Positions 35,468 through 44,656 of a stretch of DNA of 64,000 nt are shown here, in pieces. The notes beneath the pieces are model-generated. The model saw nothing but the letters and a program-made list of their open reading frames with translations, had not been told where the DNA came from and did not search any database. Made by a program: the position numbers and the translations under genes. Positions within the stretch are counted from its first letter, which is position 1; every line of letters begins with the position of its first letter. The stretch lies in the NCBI RefSeq assembly GCF_004137085.1, contig NZ_QYBC01000002.1, forward strand, positions 186,001 through 250,000, in the 5' to 3' direction. Source of the DNA: Lichenibacterium ramalinae. Lineage in GTDB: Bacteria > Pseudomonadota > Alphaproteobacteria > Rhizobiales > Beijerinckiaceae.

Positions 35468-35520
35468 TGCAAAATACGCATGGGTTGCAACCCGGCTCAA
35501 CTCGCGGGTAAGCTCGCGCG

Positions 35521-36360
35521 ATGTCGCTCACTCCCGCTCTCCCGCCCCGCGCCTCCCCGACAAGCTATCTCTTCATCGACGGGGGCAGTTTCATGCAGAG
35601 CCTACAAAGGGTCTGGGACAGGTATTTCGGGGGCGACCAGCCACCCCTAGATTGGCTCGCCATACGCGGCTCACACCGGAAGGTGTTCTACTACGACGCT
35701 ATTCCGGTCCAGCAAGCCTCCGAGGATGATAACACCCACGCAGCCCGAGTGGCCCCGAAAAGGGCAGAGTTGGCGCACATCGAACGCCAGAAGGGCTTCC
35801 ATGTTCGCACTGGCGACGTTCGCCATCGAAGGAGAAGAGGCAACGAGCAAAAGATGGTCGATGTCCAACTTTCAGTAGATGCTCTGTTGACGGCGAGTAG
35901 GGGCGTGTTTTCGGAGTGCACCATCATCACGGGTGACCTCGACTTCAAACCGCTTCTAACCGCGCTAGTCGACATGGGTGTTGATGTCTCACTCGTCTAC
36001 CCCTCTGGGGAAACTAATGAAGAACTTATGGCTGCAGCCGATAGTGCTGTGCCGATCGATATCCAAATGTGCCTTGGATGGGTTGAGAACTCTTACCCAG
36101 CCAAGAAACTACTCCCGTGGGGGCAATACACTTTCAGTTCTGGCGCGCTTCCTGTGCAGGGCTCTCTATTCAACTGGAACGATAGTGCTTTTGGCCAGTG
36201 CCTCGTCAGAACCCATGACGGCGTGAGTTTTGAGGTGCTGACCGAAATAGCTCCTAACATGCCGTCTCACCGCCTCGTTCTCACAGGGAAGGATAAGAAG
36301 ATGCTCAGAACCTACTCCGAGGATGTCTTCCACTTGAACATCCCGGAACAGGGCTGGTGA
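35521..36360 (+). CDS. NYN domain protein (PIN-like nuclease family)
   Basis: 279 aa. The N-terminal NYN domain (about 12-180) has the acidic residues of the metal site: YLFIDGGSF (Asp20), QKMVDVQLSVDAL (Asp114, Asp120) and TIITGDLDFKPLL (Asp139, Asp141). The KMVDVQLSVD and GDLDFxPL motifs are typical of NYN/LabA-like ribonucleases. The C-terminal 100 residues are unrecognised. Codon use is less GC-rich than in the chromosome (many TAT, ACT, AAA codons), fitting transfer. It is convergent with the polymerase-like gene. Predicted activity is metal-dependent RNase, with target unknown. A role in regulating the element or in defence is inference. Confidence 0.85.
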   Translation: MSLTPALPPRASPTSYLFIDGGSFMQSLQRVWDRYFGGDQPPLDWLAIRGSHRKVFYYDAIPVQQASEDDNTHAARVAPKRAELAHIERQKGFHVRTGDVRHRRRRGNEQKMVDVQLSVDALLTASRGVFSECTIITGDLDFKPLLTALVDMGVDVSLVYPSGETNEELMAAADSAVPIDIQMCLGWVENSYPAKKLLPWGQYTFSSGALPVQGSLFNWNDSAFGQCLVRTHDGVSFEVLTEIAPNMPSHRLVLTGKDKKMLRTYSEDVFHLNIPEQGW

Positions 36361-36696
36361 CGAGCGAAGCCTCGTACCACTGCGCGAGCCATGCGCTCGG
36401 GACCGTCTAACGCGACCGTAGACGTGTATTTCAAACACCGGGCATGAAGCCCTACCGCTCCTGCTCAAGTCGGTCCTTAGGTGTCCTAGGAGCCTGCATA
36501 CCATGCTGGCGCAAGTGGTTCGTTGACCTCGGCCTCCCACGTCGCACCATCGTCTGAAAACGCTTCTATATACTCCCCCTCTCCCCTCTCCCTCTCATGG
36601 GTCCAAAGGGGTGACAGTGATGGTCACCTCCTCCTCGTCCATAGGAGGACGGAGGAGCCTTTGGGATGACCTAGGCACCCGAGGTGGTGGAGATGA
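36361..36696. other. Structured intergenic region between convergent element genes
   Basis: 336 nt. It contains a 24-nt pure pyrimidine tract (36573-36596) just after TTCTATATA, then hairpins at 36610-36628 (GGTGAC/GTCACC) and 36628-36657 (an 11-bp stem with a 2-nt bulge). It is probably a bidirectional terminator. The AT patch, pyrimidine tract and dyads next to a replication-type gene also allow a replication origin, which is speculative. Confidence 0.5.
36610..36657. terminator. Tandem hairpins between convergent genes
   Basis: GGTGAC (36610-36615) pairs with GTCACC (36623-36628). The next stem pairs 36628-36634 and 36637-36640 with 36647-36657. Both lie between the NYN (+) and polymerase-like (-) stop codons. 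Confidence 0.5.
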
Positions 36697-38193
36697 CTAT
36701 TCCACATAGACAGGAGGGATATAGGGCAGGATGTGGCAGTGGGCGGCGTAGTGGCGCTCCAGAGCCGCCTGAGCAACTTCGAGGTCCTTCCTCCTCACGA
36801 TGAGGCTATCATGCACGGTGAGGCTTGGGATGCCGTGCTGGACCATCAACTCCGTCATCGTGTCGAACATCGCAGAGGCTTCCTTCGCCATCAGGTCGGC
36901 CCAGTTCTCCTTCAAGTCACCCCAACGACCCAGGATTGGAAACTTCTCTGTCATTTTCTTCTTGACAGCGCCAATGGGATACACGGCCTGGAGCTGTCTC
37001 CCGGTCAGCTTGAGAAAATCTTCTCGCGGCCTGTCCGGCCATTTCGTGAAGTGCTGCGTATAGCCCAGGGTCGCGACGGTCCACGCCTTCACGGCCCAGC
37101 GCCTCATGTCATGCTCGCCCACCATCATGGCTGGTAGTGTGTCCAACTCGTAAGGGTCTTGCCGAGCGTCGAAAGGCAGGCCGTTGAGGCCGTGGAGCAC
37201 CGAAAGAAAGCTCGCGCGAATGTCCATCTCCACGACTTCATCGCCGTTAATGAGCATCTGACGACGCTTCCCCTTGGACATCGTCTGGTAGGCGTCCTCG
37301 CCCTGGGAATACAATCGACCACCCTTGTCGAAGGCGAACCCAGAGTCATCCGCGAGATTGAAGACGCGCCGATAGCCCCTGTGGACCCCGCCCTCGAAGG
37401 TGAACCCGTCCAGGAAGGTGTTGAGGCGCCGAAGGGCGTCCTCATGGACCGCAAGGCCATCCCGGAGATGGGCCAGCCCCGGCATCTTCATGGCGTCCAG
37501 TTTGGCGCCCTTGACCTTCCGGCCGTTCGTAGATGTCGAGGCGCCCCGGAGCACTATGGGGTTCTCGGGCAACGCCTGGAGGAAGTGGACGCGAGCTTCG
37601 GAGAGGTCGAGGCCATGCGCCGCGATGAGGTCGCGCAACGTGGTCGTGGCCCTGAACTTGGTGGCGCTCCGCTCTTGCTCGGCTCCGTCATCATGTTCGT
37701 GGTCCTCGTCGGTCCCGTCCTCGCGCACGACCGGGAACCGGCTTCCACCCCAGGCCCGAGCCTTGCGGACATCAAGCAGCCCTGCGCCTTCCATGGCCTC
37801 GGTGAGGCCCGTGAACCGCCTGTGGCTGGCGTCGCCCGAGCCGGAGAACGTCGCGGTCATCATGGAGCGGAACACCCAACCATCTGCCTTGTGGGAGCCC
37901 AGGGCACGCAGGAGGTCCGACAGGAAGGCGCCCGTGAGCCTGCGGTGGGTGTCGGCGTTGGGGCCGTGGCGCTTGTGCTTCCCGCTGAGGTGTTCGTGGG
38001 CCAAGACCTGGGCGACTACGGCGTCCACGAGGGCCTGCGCCTCCTCCGTCACCGGGCGGCTGTTCAGGGCGGCGTAGATGGCGCGTGGTTTGACCACTTC
38101 GGCGAGTGAGTGGTCCGAGTCGGATTGCGGCTCGATTGTGACGGTCAAGGGGGAAACAGAGGTCGAATCAGGGCAGGAAGCCGTTTGCGCCAA
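36697..38193 (-). CDS. Polymerase-palm-like protein of unknown family (498 aa)
   Basis: Not recognised as a named family. Three regions occur in the order and form of the family A DNA polymerase / single-subunit RNA polymerase palm. Motif A-like is VVEMDIRASFLSVLHG with Asp324. Motif B-like is RRWAVKAWTVATLGY, i.e. R365-x3-K369-x8-Y378. Motif C-like is SLTVHDSLIV with His461-Asp462-Ser463; T7 RNA polymerase has His-Asp-Ser here and Pol I His-Asp-Glu. DPYELD after motif A also fits. The N-terminal 250 residues are helical and contain an acidic insert (about 158-175). No exonuclease domain is present. The start is TTG with AGGA 10 nt upstream, so it is uncertain. It probably replicates the element, with nucleotidyl transfer inferred. 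Confidence 0.7.
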   Translation of the reverse strand: MAQTASCPDSTSVSPLTVTIEPQSDSDHSLAEVVKPRAIYAALNSRPVTEEAQALVDAVVAQVLAHEHLSGKHKRHGPNADTHRRLTGAFLSDLLRALGSHKADGWVFRSMMTATFSGSGDASHRRFTGLTEAMEGAGLLDVRKARAWGGSRFPVVREDGTDEDHEHDDGAEQERSATKFRATTTLRDLIAAHGLDLSEARVHFLQALPENPIVLRGASTSTNGRKVKGAKLDAMKMPGLAHLRDGLAVHEDALRRLNTFLDGFTFEGGVHRGYRRVFNLADDSGFAFDKGGRLYSQGEDAYQTMSKGKRRQMLINGDEVVEMDIRASFLSVLHGLNGLPFDARQDPYELDTLPAMMVGEHDMRRWAVKAWTVATLGYTQHFTKWPDRPREDFLKLTGRQLQAVYPIGAVKKKMTEKFPILGRWGDLKENWADLMAKEASAMFDTMTELMVQHGIPSLTVHDSLIVRRKDLEVAQAALERHYAAHCHILPYIPPVYVE

Positions 38194-38363
38194 GGCGAGA
38201 TATTCCTATCGGTGTAGGTGGTTAGGACGGAGCCGACGCGCCCAGGGCACCTCGGACACCGAACGGGTGCATGGGGCCTCGGGGTTGTCGAGGAAGGGCA
38301 ATCGGAACAGGGCCACGCAAGGCCGCTCGCGAGCGCTGCGGGCCGCCGTTGAGCCCCGGAGGG

Positions 38364-39779
38364 CTAGGGGGTGCCATCGGGCGAGATGACCACCTTTACC
38401 ATGTGGTCCCGGAGTAGCTTCAGCGAATGGCCGGAGCCGTACCGCTCGCCAACCGACTTCGTGCCGTGGCCGTCGATGGCGTCTCGAATGTCTTCGGGGA
38501 TGCCTGCCTCACGCATCCGGTCCCGCATGGCGTGCCGGAAGCTGTGGGTGGTGCCCTCGACACCGGGAAGCGTCCTCATCCATTTATTGAGGGCTCCAGA
38601 GGCGTGATTGCCCTTGACTTCTCCGTCAGAAGCATAGCGCGGAAATAACCATTCACCGTGGCCCTGCGCCTTCGCAGCCTCGGCCATGGCCCGCGTGGCG
38701 CCCCAAAGAGCCTCACCGACAAGCGGGACACGCCGATTGCTCACTGCCGTCTTCACGCGCCGCCCAAGGTCCCGATGGTCACGGATGATGATGTGAGGGA
38801 CGGCATCGGAGAGGAACACGTCCTCTCGCCGTAGGCCCACGATTTCACTCAGCCGCGCCCCGGTGTCGAGTTGGATGGACAGGATGTGGCGGCGGTCGTC
38901 GTCGGCCTTCCGGCAGGCGGCCATGAGGGTCCGAAGCTCCCCCAGGGTGAAAGGAAGCCGGGGCGTAGCGTCAGCGCCGTCTCTGGCGATAATCATTCCC
39001 TCGAAAGGGTTGACCATCGTGAGGGAGTGTTCCCGCTTGGCCATGTTGAAGATGGCTGACAGGACCCGAAGGCGGCGCCGGACGGTCCCGCTCTTGTTCC
39101 CCCTGGCTGACATCTCATCCCGGTAGGCGTTCGCTTGGTCGCGCGTGTAGCTGGGCAACGGGCGGTCACCGGCCAGCGCCATGAAGGCGTCCACCGGCAG
39201 ATTGGTATCCCGTTGAAACCGCCCTTCCGCGCCTTCCTTGTGAAGCCGGAAGTACGTCGCGCGGGCATCGGTGAGGGTGACTTCCTTCGGGGCCTCGCCG
39301 TCCCGGTAGAGGCGTTCCGTCTCCCGGTTGACGGGCGTGAGGAACCTGCGCTCGGCTCCATCGCCGTCATGGTGCCGGGCTTCCTGGAAGGCGTGTCCAT
39401 GCTCCCGCTCAAATGAGTCGAGGACGGTCCACCATCCATCTGAGCCTTCACGCCCTCCGCCCGGCTGAAGCCCGAGGGCAATCAACTGCGCTTTTGCAGC
39501 ATCCCTCACTTGCTGGGGCGTGTAGGTGCCGCTCACGACCTCGGGGGACCGCAGGGAGGCCCACAAGGCTTCATGCTCGGCCGTCAGCTTGGAGGCGCGC
39601 GGGGCGGCTTCCTGGGAGTCCTTGGTCTTCAAGCTGAAATCGAGGTGGGACTTCCCCCCGTGATTCCCTCGGAGCCCTTTCGGGACCCGCATCCGCCAGT
39701 GAAAAACCCCGCTCTTCCTGCGGACGACGTTCCGAATGGTGATGGTCATGCCGCCCGCTTTGAGCACGACAACGGACAT
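38364..39779 (-). CDS. Tyrosine-type site-specific integrase
   Basis: 471 aa. The N-terminal DUF6538-like segment (RRKSGVFHWRMRVPKGLR) is followed by a core-binding SAM-like domain (about 165-265) and the catalytic domain with the full set Arg309 (DTGARLSEI), Lys343, His412-x-x-Arg415 (HSFRH), His438 (GHG) and Tyr447 (GERYGSG). The gene lies next to the 3' end of tRNA-Arg, which carries the attachment repeat, so it should catalyse integration and excision of the element at 34205-39886. All catalytic residues are present, so the enzyme may be active. The start ATG at 39779 abuts the arm-type repeats. Confidence 0.95.
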   Translation of the reverse strand: MSVVVLKAGGMTITIRNVVRRKSGVFHWRMRVPKGLRGNHGGKSHLDFSLKTKDSQEAAPRASKLTAEHEALWASLRSPEVVSGTYTPQQVRDAAKAQLIALGLQPGGGREGSDGWWTVLDSFEREHGHAFQEARHHDGDGAERRFLTPVNRETERLYRDGEAPKEVTLTDARATYFRLHKEGAEGRFQRDTNLPVDAFMALAGDRPLPSYTRDQANAYRDEMSARGNKSGTVRRRLRVLSAIFNMAKREHSLTMVNPFEGMIIARDGADATPRLPFTLGELRTLMAACRKADDDRRHILSIQLDTGARLSEIVGLRREDVFLSDAVPHIIIRDHRDLGRRVKTAVSNRRVPLVGEALWGATRAMAEAAKAQGHGEWLFPRYASDGEVKGNHASGALNKWMRTLPGVEGTTHSFRHAMRDRMREAGIPEDIRDAIDGHGTKSVGERYGSGHSLKLLRDHMVKVVISPDGTP

Positions 39780-39780
39780 T

Positions 39781-39800
39781 GTGATACCCCGCGTGATACC
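39781..39800. promoter_or_regulatory. Candidate integrase arm-type sites, right end
   Basis: GTGATACC at 39781-39788 and 39793-39800, 12 nt apart. They overlap the integrase promoter region, so they may also mediate autoregulation. Confidence 0.5.
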
Positions 39801-39870
39801 GCAGGGGTTTTAACCGGGTCGCCGGGGAACACTAAGGGGCTGTAAATACAGCAGAACTGCCACAAGGAAG

Positions 39871-39947
<77 letters not shown>

Positions 39948-40099
39948 CCGATGCGCTCGACACCAGCAGCGGTAGCGCATCCCGGGGCGGACCGCAAGGC
40001 TTCGGGGTGTCGATGGATGGGTGTCCGGGCGATGCGATCGAGGCCGGCGGGACGCGCGCTCCCCTGGGCAAGACGCCCCTCCCCTGCTATGCCCCGCGC

Positions 40100-41905
40100 A
40101 TGACCGCGCAGAAGCTCGACAACATCCGCAATTTCTCCATCGTGGCGCACATCGATCATGGCAAGTCGACTCTCGCCGACCGGCTGATCCAGCATACCGG
40201 CACGGTGGCGTTGCGCGACATGTCGGAGCAGATGCTCGACTCGATGGACATCGAGCGCGAACGCGGCATCACCATCAAGGCCCAGACGGTGCGGCTCGAC
40301 TACGTGGCGGCGGACGGCAAGAGCTACGTGCTCAACCTGATGGACACGCCCGGCCACGTCGATTTCGCCTACGAGGTATCGCGGTCGCTCGCGGCCTGCG
40401 AGGGGTCGCTGCTCGTCGTCGACGCCAGCCAGGGCGTCGAGGCCCAGACCCTCGCCAACGTCTATCAGGCGCTCGATGCCGGGCACGAGATCGTGCCGGT
40501 GCTGAACAAGATCGACCTCCCGGCCGCCGAGCCCGAGCGCATCCGCCAGCAGATCGAGGACGTGATCGGCCTCGACGCCTCGGAGGCCGTCGAGATTTCG
40601 GCCAAGACCGGCCTCAACATCGAGGGCGTGCTCGAAGCCATCGTGGCGAAGCTGCCGCCGCCCAAGGGCGATGCCGAGGCGCCGCTGAAGGCGCTGCTGG
40701 TCGACAGCTGGTACGATGCCTACCTCGGCGTCGTCGTGCTGGTGCGGATCATCGACGGGTCGATGAAGAAGGGCTCGCGCATCCAGACCATGGCGACCGG
40801 CGCCCATTACGAGGTCGACCGCATCGGCGTCTTCAAGCCCAAGATGACCAACGTGGCGAGCCTCGGCCCCGGCGAGGTCGGCTTCATCACGGCGCAGATC
40901 AAGGACGTCGCCGACACCCGCGTCGGCGACACCATCACGGACGAGCGCAAGCCCACCGCCCAGGCCCTGCCGGGGTTCAAGCCCGCCCAGCCGGTGGTGT
41001 TCTGCGGCCTGTTCCCGGTCGACGCCGCCGACTTCGACGATCTGCGCGCCGCCATGGGGCGTCTCCGCCTCAACGACGCGAGCTTCTCCTTCGAGATGGA
41101 ATCCTCCGCGGCGCTCGGCTTCGGCTTCCGCTGCGGCTTCCTCGGGCTTCTCCACCTCGAGATCGTTCAGGAGCGGCTGGAGCGCGAGTTCAACCTCGAC
41201 CTCATCGCCACGGCGCCGTCGGTGGTCTACGAGATCGCGCTGCGCGACGGCACCGCGATCGACCTCCACAATCCGGCCGACATGCCCGACGTGATGAAGA
41301 TCGAGGAGATCCGGGAGCCCTGGATCCAGGCCAAGATCCTCACCCCCGACGAATATCTCGGCGGCATCCTCAAGCTCTGCCAGGACCGGCGCGGCGTGCA
41401 GACCGACCTCAGCTACGTCGGCTCGCGCGCCATGCTGACCTACGAGCTGCCCTTGAACGAAGTGGTGTTCGACTTCTACGACCGGCTGAAGTCCATCTCG
41501 AAGGGCTATGCCTCGTTCGACTACCACATTACCGACTACAAGGCCGGCGACCTCGTGAAGATGCAGGTGCTGGTCAACGCCGAGCCGGTCGACGCGCTGT
41601 CCATGCTGGTCCACCGAGACCGGGCCGAGATGCGCGGCCGCGCCATGGTGGACAAGCTGAAGGACCTGATCCCCCAGCACATGTTCCAGATCCCCATCCA
41701 GGCCGCCATCGGCGGCAAGATCATCGCCCGCGAAACCATCCGGGCGCTGCGCAAGGACGTGACCGCCAAGTGCTACGGCGGCGACGTCTCCCGCAAGCGC
41801 AAGCTGCTGGAGAAGCAGAAGGCCGGCAAGAAGAAGATGCGGCAGTTCGGCAAGGTCGAGATCCCGCAGGCGGCCTTCATCGCCGCCCTGAAGATGGACG
41901 CCTGA
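40100..41905 (+). CDS. lepA: Elongation factor 4 (LepA)
   Basis: 601-aa ribosome-associated GTPase, full length. The G motifs are AHIDHGKST (G1), the [10 protein letters not shown] switch (G2), DTPGHVDF (G3), NKIDLP (G4) and SAKTG (G5). The LepA-specific C-terminal domain ends [20 protein letters not shown] and has [10 protein letters not shown]. It acts on the ribosome under ionic or other stress and in initiation/assembly. The start at 40100 ([17 protein letters not shown]) is the family N-terminus. The frame upstream runs through the tRNA and is not coding. Confidence 0.98.
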   Translation: MTAQKLDNIRNFSIVAHIDHGKSTLADRLIQHTGTVALRDMSEQMLDSMDIERERGITIKAQTVRLDYVAADGKSYVLNLMDTPGHVDFAYEVSRSLAACEGSLLVVDASQGVEAQTLANVYQALDAGHEIVPVLNKIDLPAAEPERIRQQIEDVIGLDASEAVEISAKTGLNIEGVLEAIVAKLPPPKGDAEAPLKALLVDSWYDAYLGVVVLVRIIDGSMKKGSRIQTMATGAHYEVDRIGVFKPKMTNVASLGPGEVGFITAQIKDVADTRVGDTITDERKPTAQALPGFKPAQPVVFCGLFPVDAADFDDLRAAMGRLRLNDASFSFEMESSAALGFGFRCGFLGLLHLEIVQERLEREFNLDLIATAPSVVYEIALRDGTAIDLHNPADMPDVMKIEEIREPWIQAKILTPDEYLGGILKLCQDRRGVQTDLSYVGSRAMLTYELPLNEVVFDFYDRLKSISKGYASFDYHITDYKAGDLVKMQVLVNAEPVDALSMLVHRDRAEMRGRAMVDKLKDLIPQHMFQIPIQAAIGGKIIARETIRALRKDVTAKCYGGDVSRKRKLLEKQKAGKKKMRQFGKVEIPQAAFIAALKMDA

Positions 41906-42049
41906 CGCGGCCGTCCGGGCCGCCGTCCACAGGCACGCGTTTCCGGGGCGGCCGTCAGGACAGTCCCGGGGAGAACCGGTAAGGACCGCCGGCTAGGTTC
42001 GGTCGGGAAACGCCCCGCGGCGCGCGGCATGTCGGATGGGACCCAGGCG

Positions 42050-42631
42050 ATGAAAGCGGCGGCTGCCTCCTTTGCGATCTGCACCGGGCTGGGCCTGGCG
42101 ATGGCCGCGGCGTCGCCGCCGCCCCGCCCGGCCCCGGTCGTGGCCAAGCCCGCGGCGCCCGGCTGCGAGGCCTTCATGAAGGACTTCCCGCCCGCGGCCC
42201 CAGGCTACCGCATCTCCTTCGAGCGGCCGTTGACCATCGCCCGCGGCTTCGGCGACATGATGAGCGGCATCGACGTGCGCATCCTGTCGAGCGACACCAA
42301 GGTGGACGGCACGCTGAAGTGCCGCGACGACACGTTCCTGCGCTTCGAGCTCCGGGCGACGCTGCCCGCCGACGCCAAGATCCTCGCCGACCTCGACAAG
42401 TTCGAGCGCGCCGCGCTGATGGCGGCCTTCCACTGGGATCGCCCCAAGGCCGAGACGATCGAGAAGGCCATGACGGCGGATGCCGGGGAGTACCTCCGCG
42501 CCTCGATCGAGCGCGGCGACCTGTATAATTCCGGCAAGGTCGAATACCATCAGGCCGACCAGCTCGACCTCGGCCTCATCTGGACCCAGACCGACCACAC
42601 CTTCGTGATCTCGGCCCAGTCCGACGACTGA
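42050..42631 (+). CDS. Putative exported protein (193 aa)
   Basis: Unrecognised. It starts MKAAAASFAICTGLGLAMAAAS, a signal peptide, then a Pro/Ala linker. A domain follows with two Cys (GCEAFMKDF and LKCRDDTF, probably disulfide-bonded) and alternating strands (YRISFERPLTI, TFLRFELRATLP). The C-terminus has VEYHQADQLDLGLIWTQTDHTFVIS. The frame opens at 42029, but 42050 gives the signal peptide. It is periplasmic by inference. Confidence 0.7.
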   Translation: MKAAAASFAICTGLGLAMAAASPPPRPAPVVAKPAAPGCEAFMKDFPPAAPGYRISFERPLTIARGFGDMMSGIDVRILSSDTKVDGTLKCRDDTFLRFELRATLPADAKILADLDKFERAALMAAFHWDRPKAETIEKAMTADAGEYLRASIERGDLYNSGKVEYHQADQLDLGLIWTQTDHTFVISAQSDD

Positions 42632-42649
42632 ACCCGGCGCGCCGGGCGG

Positions 42650-43414
42650 TCACGTCCCCGGCCTTAGCATGTCGGCGAGGGGGCGGGGCACCCGCAGGGC
42701 GCGGTCGAGGTCGAGATCGGCCGCGATGTCGTCGAGGTGGGCCAGCATCAGGGCGACGGCGCCGGCCCCGTCCCGCGCCCGCAGGGCTGCCACCAGCCGC
42801 TCGTGGTCGTGGTCGCCGCAGTCCGAGCGGCCGCCGTGGCCGTAGAGGGCGATCACCAGCGACGAGCGCACGACGAGCTCGGCGAGGAACCCTTCCAGCA
42901 CCGACTGCCGCGCCATGGCGGCGACGGCGACGTGGAACTGCCCCGACAGGCGGATGGCGCGGCCGCGGTCGCCCGCCGCGAGGGCGGCACGGCCTTCGGC
43001 CATCAGGGCGCCCAGGCCCCGCAGGTCGGCCTCGGTCGCGGCCTCGGCCGCCCGCGCCGTGGTGACGGCTTCGACGACACGGCGGGCCTCGAACAGGTCG
43101 CGCGCCTCCTGCGGGCCCGGGCTGGCCACGGAGGCGCCCCGGTTGCGCGCCAGGACCACCACGCCCTCCTGGGCCAGCGAGCGCAGCGCGCCGCGCACCA
43201 GCGTCCGGCTGACCGCGAAATGCGCGGCGAGCTGGTCCTCGGGCAGCTTGGTGCCGGGCGGCAGGCGCTGCTCCACCACCGCCAGCAGCACGGCCTCGTG
43301 GATGGCAGAGACGCGGTCGGCCGCGCCCCCGGCGGCTCCGGGGCCGCCCGGCCGGTACCCTGCCCCTCCCGATCGCTCCAGACTCACCCTGCCCTCCGCC
43401 GGCCCACCGTCCAT
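42650..43414 (-). CDS. GntR family regulator with FCD domain
   Basis: About 254 aa. The N-terminal winged helix is IHEAVLLAVVEQRLPPGTKLPEDQLAAHF, then VSRTLVRGALRSLAQEGVVVLARNRGASVA, typical of GntR. The C-terminal FCD ligand domain follows (ARDLFEARRVVEAVTTARA; FHVAVAAMA; HDHERLVAALRARDG with metal-binding His and Asp). It is divergent from the ABC transporter genes across 212 nt and probably regulates them in response to the transported solute. The start at 43414 is chosen because upstream sequence is shadow-like. Confidence 0.9.
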   Translation of the reverse strand: MDGGPAEGRVSLERSGGAGYRPGGPGAAGGAADRVSAIHEAVLLAVVEQRLPPGTKLPEDQLAAHFAVSRTLVRGALRSLAQEGVVVLARNRGASVASPGPQEARDLFEARRVVEAVTTARAAEAATEADLRGLGALMAEGRAALAAGDRGRAIRLSGQFHVAVAAMARQSVLEGFLAELVVRSSLVIALYGHGGRSDCGDHDHERLVAALRARDGAGAVALMLAHLDDIAADLDLDRALRVPRPLADMLRPGT

Positions 43415-43626
43415 CGCCAAGCAGGTTTCGAGCCGCCGGACGACCGACGCCGTGGAAGCCCGTCGATTGTGTACGATCTGCCCGCATCGCGGGCACAATC
43501 CCGCTTTCCGGGCAGGACGGCCCGTCGCTTGGGCGGCGGCTCGGCCGGGCCGCGGCAGCACAGCCTCGCGGCGCCGTGGCACGTCCGTTGCTTGCCACCA
43601 CACCATCGATCGACCGGAACGGCGCC

Positions 43627-44628
43627 ATGCGGAAACCCGACCTCGAGCTGATCCAGCTCACCAAGCGCTACGGCGACACGGTCGCGGTGGACGCCATCGA
43701 CCTCAAGATCGAGGCCGGCTCCTACTGCTGCCTGCTCGGGCCGTCCGGCTGCGGCAAGACCTCGACGCTGCGCATGATCGCCGGCCACGAGACGGTCAGC
43801 GGGGGCGACGTCGTGTTCGGGCCCGCCAACATCACCGACCTGCCGCCGGCCAAGCGCGGCACCGCCATGATGTTCCAGAGCTACGCGCTGTTCCCCCACC
43901 TCAGTTGCATCGACAACGTCGCCTTCTCGCTGAAGATGAAGGGCGTCGACAGGGCCGCGCGGCGGGCCCGGGCGGCCGAGATGCTCGACCTCGTCGCCAT
44001 GGCTCCCTATGGCGAACGCCTGCCCGCGCAGCTGTCGGGCGGCCAGCAGCAGCGCGTCGCCCTGGCCCGCGCCCTCATCACCGAGCCGCAGATCGTGCTG
44101 CTCGACGAGCCGCTCTCGGCGCTCGACCCCTTCCTGCGCACCAGGATGCGCGTCGAGCTGAAGGCGCTGCAGCGCCGGCTCGGCATCATCTTCGTGCATG
44201 TGACGCACAGCCAGGACGAGGCCATGGCCCTGGCCGACCTCGCCGTCATCATGAAGGACGGGCGCATCGAGCAGGCGGGCTCGCCGCGGGAACTGTTCAA
44301 CGCGCCGCGCACCGCCTTCGTGGCGAAGTTCATCGGCGGCCACAACGTGCTGCAGGGTCCGGCCGGCGCCTTCGCGGTGCGGGCGGACCGGCTGCGGCTC
44401 GGCCGCGCCGCCGCGTCGCCGTCCGCCGGCCCAGGCCTCGCCGCCGTGGTGCGGAGCGTCGAATACCAGGGCACCTTCGTGCAGCTGACGCTCGACGGCG
44501 GCGCCGGGTCCGAGATCACCGCCACGCTCGACGAGCCGACCTTCGACGCGACGCCGTTCCAGCCCGGCGACCCCGTCGCGGTGTCGTGGAGCGAGGCCGA
44601 CGTCCACCGGCTGGCCAGCGCGGCCTGA
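43627..44628 (+). CDS. ABC transporter ATP-binding protein (spermidine/putrescine PotA type)
   Basis: 333 aa. Walker A is GPSGCGKTST, the Q-loop is MMFQSYALFPH, the signature LSGGQQQRVALARAL, Walker B VLLDEPLSALD and the switch His VTHSQDEAMALA. The C-terminal TOBE_2-like regulatory region runs from about 245. It energises uptake with the two permeases and the binding protein that follow. The start at 43627 (MRKPDLELIQLTKRYG) is the family N-terminus. It is the first gene of the four-gene transporter operon. Confidence 0.93.
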   Translation: MRKPDLELIQLTKRYGDTVAVDAIDLKIEAGSYCCLLGPSGCGKTSTLRMIAGHETVSGGDVVFGPANITDLPPAKRGTAMMFQSYALFPHLSCIDNVAFSLKMKGVDRAARRARAAEMLDLVAMAPYGERLPAQLSGGQQQRVALARALITEPQIVLLDEPLSALDPFLRTRMRVELKALQRRLGIIFVHVTHSQDEAMALADLAVIMKDGRIEQAGSPRELFNAPRTAFVAKFIGGHNVLQGPAGAFAVRADRLRLGRAAASPSAGPGLAAVVRSVEYQGTFVQLTLDGGAGSEITATLDEPTFDATPFQPGDPVAVSWSEADVHRLASAA

Positions 44629-44656
44629 CCCTCTCACCACCACAGGAGACACCATC

